DNA from: Mesodorylaimus sp. YZB2_4
Taxonomy: Eukaryota; Nematoda; Enoplea; Dorylaimida; Dorylaimidae
Reading direction: 5' to 3'
Length of the DNA stretch: 64,000 nucleotides
Assembly: GCA_030248295.1 (NCBI GenBank)
Contig: JASANH010000797.1
Span: forward strand, 1 to 64,000
Made by a program: the position numbers and the translations under genes. The notes beneath the pieces were generated by a model. It was not told where the DNA came from and made no database searches. It saw nothing but the letters and a program-made list of their open reading frames with translations. Numbering within the stretch: the stretch's first letter is position 1; each line of letters begins with the position of its first letter. Positions 56,856-64,000 of the stretch are shown here, piece by piece.

Positions 56856-58348
56856 AGATCGGCTATAAAGAAACTTTTTCGCCGTAGCAATCACTCGGAC
56901 AACTGGGCCTTGCTCGTTTCAATGATGCCCTTTTATAACAGTTATTATAACGAAGGTGGTACTTTATCGCTCTACCATATGCTCAAGAAATTGGGGCTGC
57001 CCGATAGGTGAGTGATTATTTTTTTAATTAACTCACCCACGAGCAGGAAATACAATAGAGTCACACGATAAGGAGCTGTAGAAGCTTTTGGCGATAAGGA
57101 CTGAGTCAGGAGCTTTTGGCTGAGGTTACATTTTCTTTCGCATTCTTTCGCACAAGTCGCAGTAACTACGGTATAATGCAGATGTTTTCCGGTCTGACAT
57201 AAACATTGTGGAGCTGAGCGATGTAGGCTGCCATAATGTGCTAATTAAACGTGTTTTCGGGCAAGTATTTCAAAAACATACGTCGTCGAAATCTTAGATC
57301 TTGTGTCTCACCTAGGGTGGGTGTCTTACCTTACCTTACCTTGTGTCTTACATCTGGCATTTGACGAAGTAAGAGCGAAATGATATTTCGTTGGTCTAAC
57401 TCGATCCTGGTCGTAAAATTCAACTCCCCAATAATTCTAGTGTACTTCTTTCGCGTAGCGAGAATTCTACACTACAGTAAGGGCATGAATTATGGTTGGG
57501 TGCACATACTACGCCTGTCGAAATGCGTCTTTACGCCTTTGCCGCATTCGGCTAATTTTTCTCGAAACCTTTGGCGGTGACCAGGTTGATGTGTGACAAT
57601 ATTGTAGAGAAGAAACAGCTCTATTAACTCTATCACCTCTATCAGCTGGTTTACCTGAGTTGATGTGCGACATTTTCGTACAGAGAAATCAGCTCTATCA
57701 GCGGGCTGTCTGTGTTTTGTTTACTGTTTTTATTATTTTGATAACATATTTTTTCATTTGAATCGCAAAAATTTGCGAAATATCTTCGATAAAAACTAAA
57801 AACTGGAAATCGAGCCTCGATGCTCTATCTGCTCGATAGAGGACATTTACTCTACGAAATTGCCCCTGACATCAACTCTGGGTATCGCTGAAAATTTTGA
57901 GAAAAAATCGCCCGACGGCGGCAACTCCAAGAATACTGTATAGCGCGGGCCTGTCGTAACAGTGGAGCGACCGACTAAATTAGGCTTTAATTCCACCTGT
58001 GCTCGACAAAGGAAAAAGCCCGTACTGTATCCAACATGGAAACAGCATAAAAGCTGCAAAGAATATTTAAAAATGTTTTTTTCATGAACTTGTTTTATCA
58101 TAGCAATATTATTTTGATGCTTCGTGGCAATTTCGCCTGCAGTCCTCAAAACCCGTTCCAAGGCAGGATGATCAGTCATATCAATGACTTTTTGGATGTT
58201 TACGACGACGTTGAGGTCGATTATCGAGGCGAAGAAGTGACTGTTTCAAATATTCTGCGCGTTCTAAGTGATCAACACCCGCCCCATACACCTCGATCAA
58301 AGCGACTGTTAAGCAATGGTAGAAGTAATGTCCTCATATATTTATCAG
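56856..58348 (+). CDS. PIGK: PIG-K (GPI8) GPI-anchor transamidase-like gene, two exons
   Basis: Exon 56856-57007 follows an acceptor (ctttttccag) and reads SDNWALLVSMMPFYNSYYNE, then LSLYHMLKKLGLPD. Intron 57008-58103 (GTGAGT...CATAG) keeps phase. Exon 58104-58348 reads SNIILMLRGNFACSPQNPF, then VYDDVEVDYRGEEVTVSNIL, then HTPRSKRLLSNGRSNVLIYL, and ends at donor CAG|GTAAGT. These are the N-terminal blocks of PIG-K, the caspase-like (C13 family) catalytic subunit of the ER complex that attaches GPI anchors. The next exon should carry the HGG with the catalytic His; neither it nor the catalytic Cys is found before 59945. The SMMPFYNSYYNE part differs from usual PIG-K, so this may be a paralogue or a broken gene. 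Confidence 0.7.
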
Positions 58349-59944
58349 GTAAGTTATTTTTGCTAAAATCTCGTATGTTTTGTTCACATTGTATTATTCC
58401 GAAGAAAATATTGTTTTAAGTTCAACAACAGAGGGGAGCCCTGTGCATAATCGAGTATGCTCGACTATGACGGAGTCTCATTGTAGGCCACGGATCAACT
58501 GGGATAATGACAGTTGGCGAATTGACATATTTACGTACGCGACAACTTGGCAGCGCCATTTCTCTCATGAATGATCAGAACAGGTAATTTCTACTTCTCG
58601 TTGTTTTTTTTCCGTGCTTCTGCGTTTTTAACTGTTTCACGTCGCCCGTACTCAACTTCAAGTTATGAAATGCCCTGTGTTGGTTTTGCAAAACCGAAGA
58701 TAGTCCACTAGGCATCTCGTTTTACGAAACACTTATTGTCTTTTAATTGACTCGCAGTCAGCACAATGCCCCCTCGTTCCAAAGCCCTCGAGTGCTCTGT
58801 ATGGTGCTCGGATATGAGTGAAATATGACATGATATTAAATGACTCGAAGCGATTCAGCGATTCATTTAAAGGACTTTCGGGATCCCAGATCTAGCAGAC
58901 AGCATCGATCTGCAAGCAAAGTTGGCGCATGGTCGCCGCTTGCTCTTTTTCTTTGTTACCGCCTCACACTCGTCTTGAACCCTGCTGTGGACTGCTTTCA
59001 ACAAGGGCCTCATATCCATCGCTCTAACTCGATGACGGCGCGGCGCGCAACTTTTGAAATTCCCGCCGTTGAATTTTGTACTGCAAACCTATGCGATGTC
59101 CAGGGACGTGCAGTCGCGAACCATGGTTACACCGTGGCGCGATGGGTCACCTTGTCTTCAGACAGTGGAGAAGCCTTTACACAAACACTGTTGTTTACAT
59201 GGGGCAGCCAGGGATCGCTCGGTGCGCACTATACTGTTCGTCCCAGGACATTGCATCGTTTTGCATTTCGAAATTTGACCAGAATCAGCCGGAAGTCTTA
59301 AATCTTCGAGTTGGCGAAACAATATATTTAGGCGTAAGCACCATCCTTGAAACAGCCAGAGTTCACACAAATTTGGAGTCCAGAGTTCAAAAACATAGTC
59401 TGGCCAGAGCCAAAGTCTAGAAGGCAGTGGGTAACAAATAAAGAGTACCCTACAATCATTAGATTACAAAATGATACAAAAACAAAAATGACACATAAAT
59501 GGCGCAATGGAAGTTCAATCGATCATTCTGTATGACCCCCAGTAATCGTGACCAAGATCCTCTTGACGTCTTCTTCTCAGCTTTTATCACAGAAGAACAG
59601 ATATCGTGAAAAAACAGAGGAATTTAGTTTATTTAAAGCAATGATGTCCGCGTTGCTTTGATTTGCCCGACTGTATGCACGCAGGTCTTGCATACTGTTC
59701 TTCACTGCGCAGACTAAAGGAGACAGACTACTTGGATATCCATATCTATATTTATATAATATCTCTTTGCGTCCAAAATAGCGATTAAAAGATTGGACAC
59801 TTGGGAGTTCCAGAGGTCTGAAGCGGTAATTTACCTAAAAAAAACCTGGTTTATGTCGAAAAAATGCGGCCATCCGTGGAGGACATCCAAAACCCCGAGT
59901 AGATGCGCGTCGCACGACTGGACTGACTGCCTTTTGCTTATCTA
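58349..59944. other. No gene recognised right of the PIG-K exons
   Basis: Three overlapping plus-strand frames at 58840-59420 are open but carry no known motif. Later PIG-K exons are not visible. Confidence 0.35.
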
Positions 59945-61890
59945 AGCTCCTATCAAAGCAGCGACGAAATATCCTTGGTCCACTGGAACTTGGTATCCTT
60001 TTTCATCCATGCGGTCAGGGGTGCCGCTACTTTTGCAAAACCTTTTACATATCGTCGGTAATAATTTGCAACACCAAGAAAAAAATGGAGTTCTTCCTGA
60101 TTTGTTGGTCGATGGATATTCCGTATGGCTGCCGTTTTCCCAGGATCAACTGCAACGCCATGTTTGGATATGCCGTGACCAAGATACACAAGCTGTTGTT
60201 GACCAAAGTGACATTTCGAAAGTCGCAGTTTTACGCCTGCCTTGGATAATCGATCTAAGACTTCATCTAAACGTTGTAAATGCTCTTCAAACGTCGTGCT
60301 AAACACCAGAATGTCATCCAAATACACAGCGCAAGACCGCCTATGTAGGCCTGACAAAAGTATATCCATGACGCGCTGGAACGTCGCTGGCGCGTTGCAA
60401 AGGCCAAAAGGAACTACGTTGAACTCATACAGACCGCTGAAGGTAATAAAAGCTGTTTTTCTTTATCTTGTTCTGCCAGTGGAACTTGCCAATATCCCCA
60501 CGCTTGATCTAGGGATGTGAAGAATGCTCCATCACGTAAAATGCTTAGTAAAACATCAATATGCGGTAGCGGGTAGCTATCTTTTTTGGTGATCTTGTTC
60601 AAATTTCGGAAATCGACACAGAAACGCTCTCCTTTGTTCCGCTTTGGGACGATTACTACCGGACTCGCCCATGGGCTCTTCGATGGCCGAATGACTTGTT
60701 TCTCCAGCATCTCATCAATATGCTTCTGCATGGATGCTCTTTGAGCTGCTGGGACTCTGTACGGTGCGTGTCGCACAGGCTCATGTCCACTTACATCAAT
60801 GCGATGCTCACCAACTGTGATGCGGCCAATATCTGTATTGCATTTCGCGAACATATGGTCATACTTCCGATGCAAGTTTTCCAAATCCGTTTTGTGTTCC
60901 TCTGACAAATTCGGTGATGATAAATCTAGACCCGGCAGGTCGTCTCCTAGCTCCAATCCATTCGTGCTGACTCCCTTCCGCACTGTAACTACAGCTGCTG
61001 CTTGGTTTCTCTCTGAGACTAGGCTGATATCACCCAAATTCATATTTTGGTACAATGTAATTGCGAAAGGATGCGGGTTCATGACTTCGACTGGTATACG
61101 GGTTTCAGTTGGGTTTTCCATAGAGCATGCCAAATACAGTCCAGTACGATTCTCAATGTCGCGATTTGGTTAAAAATAAGAGCTCCCATTCCTAACAGTT
61201 CAGCTGAGACGAGCGCCGACACAAGCATAATGGTACTTGCTGGTACTGCGATGGTAGCCGCCATCCGCGCGATCTTGTCCTGTAGGACAAGTGTTTTAAC
61301 TGTTGCGGCACTTGCCGGCTTTGGTTTTCTCAGAACCACTATGTGGAACTCCCAGTCAATGGTGCACGCCTTGAATTGCTTCAACAAATCACACCCAATG
61401 ACGACATCATATGGGCCTTGCGGCATGATGGTCGCGATGACTTCTTTGGAGATGCACTCTCCCTGGTTTCTCTCAAATGTGAGAAACACAGAGCGTCGTC
61501 CGGATGTTGGAACTGGTCGGCCAGCGACGTCGCCCAAAGCTATCCCAGTCAGGTCTTTTTCTTTATATGGCACTCGTCCTGTTTGCCATCCATCCACGAA
61601 ACTTCTCCGCAACAGTGTAACGTCGGATCCTGAATCCAGCAACCCGATAGCTAAGGCACTTATGTCTAGAGTGACCTGGTCATCTCTAACCAGTTCATTT
61701 GCATGTTTCCGGAATAATGCTGCCAAGTCTTGCTTTTGCGGGTGATCTATAGCTGCCTGGACTTCTTGCACCCATGGCACGCTGAGGATAGTCCCTTTAT
61801 CCTGACCATCTGCCTTGCGTGTTGTAAAGTTGAACTTCGGTGCCTTTATCTTTGGTAGTTGCTGATTGGTATTCTGCCTTCTTTGACAAA
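59945..61890 (-). pseudogene. pol: Gypsy protease and reverse transcriptase, 3'-truncated
   Basis: The protease active site is ALAIGLLDSGSDVTLL, an intact Asp-Ser-Gly, with a C-terminal VVIGCDLLKQF box. The RT has IRPSKSPWASPVVIVPKRNK, FRNLNKITKKDSYPLPHID and the active site CAVYLDDILVFS, with YLGHGISKHGV and the thumb after it. A one-base loss in an A run near 60455 shifts the frame in the middle of RT, and a stop near 61142 separates the protease and RT frames. The sequence ends at about 59945 within the region before RNase H; integrase is absent. Confidence 0.85.
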
Positions 61891-63288
61891 ATCGATAAGC
61901 ATGGTAGACCAAGAAACCCGCGAAGGGCAACGATAAAATGGTTACCGCTATGTTGATAACGCCTTGGAGAGGTCCAGAACGCAGCTTATCTGCTGTATTC
62001 AGAACAAGCCCAGCGTTATCTTCAGTCAGGTTTTCTATCATGTGTCCTTGAATCACCTCTGATATTCCTGCTCCCACGCCTCGCAGCGTGTTGTACATCA
62101 CATCAGGATTGAGGGAAAACTGCGCGGTATAATTTAGAAGACGTTGTGTCTGTTCCTCTACCGTGAGTAACGTTTGCACGTACGAACGCAATAATCTAAT
62201 GTGCGTTGTTACCCGCCAATCGATCATAAAAAATTGATGCGGCCTCGAATTAGAAAATTTTCCAGTCGCCCTTCCACTGGACGGACAACGTCACCTCTGC
62301 CACTTATATTGGTCCTGACTCAGTTCTCCAATGATTCTCCCCTTCGAGGCCGCGTCGATATGCGGTTACATGGTACGGGGTGCGCCTCTTTTACCAAATC
62401 TCTACTGCCTGGTACTACAAACCAGATTTCTTCGTCAACCGCAACTGGCAAATAGTCGTAACATATGGAATCAGTTTGATTCCAAAAGATTGTTGTTGGG
62501 CGGACCTGGCGACATTGCCAGATCATTAATGCATCCCCTGCGAAAGCTGCATGGATATCTTCTCTCATGAGGAATGCTCGTGCTCCTCTTGTGGGGTCCA
62601 ACTGTAGTAATTGCCAGATGAGATGCAAATCCCGTTCCGTAGCTCTGCACAGTTCTTTCCATACCGTTTTAAAATGGTTAGCCTCCATCTCGAGTAGTTT
62701 TGTTTCCAAATATTGCAGCTTAGGGTTAACAGGATCGCCTGGAGTGGAACTGTTGCTTTCAACAATCTTATGGTATGGCAAGTCCATCCAGCTGCGTTGA
62801 ATTTCCTTCTTGAAAGTATCTCCTTCAGAAATTCGAATGATCGCCCCTTCCGCGGTTAAGAAAGCTTTGCTCAGGCCACACGCTGCTGTTGGTCCTCGAA
62901 TTGTGAAGGCTAAATGAGCGCTATCGATGAGGACATACTTGTCATGCGTCGTCATATTATACGTGCTCGCTTTTTCGAACTCACAACGTTCCTCTGTCGC
63001 CTTAGGTTTCCAGATAATGATTCCATCCTCTAACACACAATGACCCGAGTATGCATGGCATCCTCCAATATCGCCCAAGTCGGATGCTACCGTTTTACCA
63101 TCAATAGTTGCAATTTTTCCATATTCCAGGAACAGATTGGTGACTGACGAACATACGTCTCGACAACACCATTTGTACTCAACCGTCAACGAATTACCAG
63201 TTGACCAAATTCCTGGTGGTTGGTTTTCCAATGTCTGTCCTCGAAAAAATTTTGTTTCTTCTGCATCCTTGCACTCCCTCACTGACAC
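61890..63288 (-). pseudogene. env: Envelope-like glycoprotein, in frame with protease
   Basis: The first ORF (63288-62320) has many Cys in a glycoprotein-like pattern: WCCRDVCSSV, GGCHAYSGHCV, RCEFEKASTYNMTTHDKYVL and VWKELCRAT. It is followed by a heptad-like region and SICYDYLPVAVDE. One frame change near 62310 leads to a second frame that contains IDWRVTTHIRLLRSYV, a membrane segment NIAVTILSLPFAGFLVYHAY and a short basic tail (RFCQRRQN). That second frame continues without a stop into the protease. The type resembles arthropod viral/retroelement envelope glycoproteins, possibly of chuvirus-like origin; this is a suggestion only. Confidence 0.65.
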
Positions 63289-63560
63289 TGGCTCATGTTT
63301 CGTTTTATCTGATTTGATGCCTGCGTATCCTAATAATTGACCTCCAAAACTGGTCTTTATCGGCAGAATTCAAAGCGGTCGAGGAGAAAGCGAAAATCGA
63401 AGCAAGAGACGATAGCTGTAAAAGAAATTTGAGGTCGAAAAATTCCCCCGCGACTACGAGTTCGTCTATTGGTGGAACCACACACTCACCAGTGACAGCG
63501 AAACCTACGGTGCTCAAGGAGGAAGCGGAAAAGCAAGTATTGCGACGAGAAAACACCAAT
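63289..63560. other. Junction between the two opposite-strand elements
   Basis: The gag frame is already open from a stop near 63315, but there is no ATG before 63561. Confidence 0.4.
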
Positions 63561-64000
63561 ATGCCAATCACGGAAGAAGATATTGCTAGGCTGGCAGCCG
63601 AGGTGCAACGGACAACGCTTACGATGGTGCAGGCAGCACTCACATCCTATGGGGACCACCAGCCAGTCCAACACGCCCCGCAAGTGGAACCATTCTCTGG
63701 CCACGTGGACCAGAATTTGAGCCGTTGGTGGAAAGATTTTGAAAAAGTAGCAATTTTGGCGGGCTGTAATAGTGACGCCAGGAAGATCGTTTTATTGGGC
63801 ACGCTGGTGCGAGGAGCGGCGAAACACCTGTATGAAACCATTGAGAGCCGTGCAGCACCCCAAAGACTGTGGCAGAGTGGAGAGCCGAGTTTGCTCAGGC
63901 ATTTCCTGACAATCGTAATGTCGACGCATATGTGGAGCAATTTGCCTCACGCGTCCAGCGTGCAGGTGAATCCGCTTTGGAGTTTGCGACAGCCCTCCGG
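63561..64000 (+). pseudogene. gag: Gypsy-type gag, cut by the window end
   Basis: From ATG 63561 (MPITEEDIARLAAEVQ) the frame runs through VEPFSGHVDQNLSRWWKDFE, GCNSDARKIVLLGTLVRGAA and KHLYETIES, which fit a gypsy-type capsid domain. Near 63870 the homologous reading passes to another frame (EFAQAFPDNRNVDAYVEQFA, SRVQRAGESALEFATAL), so there is one indel. The gene continues past the window. Confidence 0.75.

Larger units (their letters stand above)
59945..63288 (-). mobile_element. Ty3/gypsy-type element with env upstream of and fused to protease/RT
   Basis: On the minus strand an envelope-like gene (63288 to about 61890) runs directly into an aspartic protease and then a gypsy-type RT, ending near 59945 before RNase H. 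No LTR, gag or integrase is found in this orientation. The usual order is gag-pol-env, so env-PR-RT is unusual. A gag on the opposite strand starts about 270 bp to the right. Confidence 0.8.

Noticed and set aside
58840..59420. Three overlapping plus-strand ORFs
   Set aside because: Open in three frames at once, without a known domain or splice support; likely chance.

Overview
The window is nuclear DNA of an invertebrate animal. The evidence is spliceosomal genes with very short GT-AG introns (49, 59, 61 and 73 bp), a TATA+Inr promoter of the kind common in arthropods, tRNA-derived SINEs, and animal-type BEL/Pao, Ty3/gypsy, LINE, hAT-like MITE and Polinton/adintovirus-like sequences. I cannot name the species or phylum from sequence alone; an ecdysozoan or other protostome is my inference. 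Most of the window is mobile or repetitive DNA, and host genes are few and partial.

Layout. 1-999: broken BEL/Pao integrase (minus). 1000-13370: a satellite array of ~280-bp dimers (2 x ~140 bp), interrupted cleanly at 7042-12437 by a BEL/Pao element with two LTRs and a perfect 5-bp target duplication. Inside that element an envelope fragment lies between gag and pol, and the RT/RNase H core is missing. 14035-14250: 55-bp tandem repeat. 14407-14820: LINE endonuclease fragment. 14885-23745: large minus-strand Ty3/gypsy element (gag, protease, RT/RNase H, integrase, ORF3, 3' LTR) with many nonsense codons and no 5' LTR. 23757-24208: 36-bp minisatellite.

24482-25560: remnant of a Polinton/adintovirus-type element. 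A small basic protein overlaps a capsid-like ORF by ATGA, and the capsid ORF is split by a MITE with a perfect 8-bp duplication. A second copy of the overlap lies at 43992-44320, and a packaging-ATPase fragment at 46344-46797. 25560-26396: gypsy gag fragment. 30013-30345 and 45467-45805: two copies of one SINE.

30583-35522: a peptidase M60-type gene in pieces. A 178-bp exon segment is present twice, and between the copies, on the opposite strand, lies a coherent five-exon DDE-integrase-like gene (30911-32883) with another MITE in its third intron. 38950-43320: plus-strand BEL/Pao pol-env remnant. 43415-43765 and 47062-47277: small cysteine-rich secreted-protein candidates. 49626-51105: endonuclease/exonuclease/phosphatase-fold gene with a 49-bp intron. 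54391-56277: 1.9-kb inverted-repeat structure. 56856-58348: two exons of a PIG-K (GPI8)-like gene. 59945-63288: a Ty3/gypsy-type remnant in which an envelope gene lies upstream of, and is fused in frame with, the protease/RT region. A gag on the opposite strand runs off the window end.

The parts most worth follow-up are the env-protease fusion, the paired basic-protein/capsid overlap, and the multi-exon integrase-like gene.
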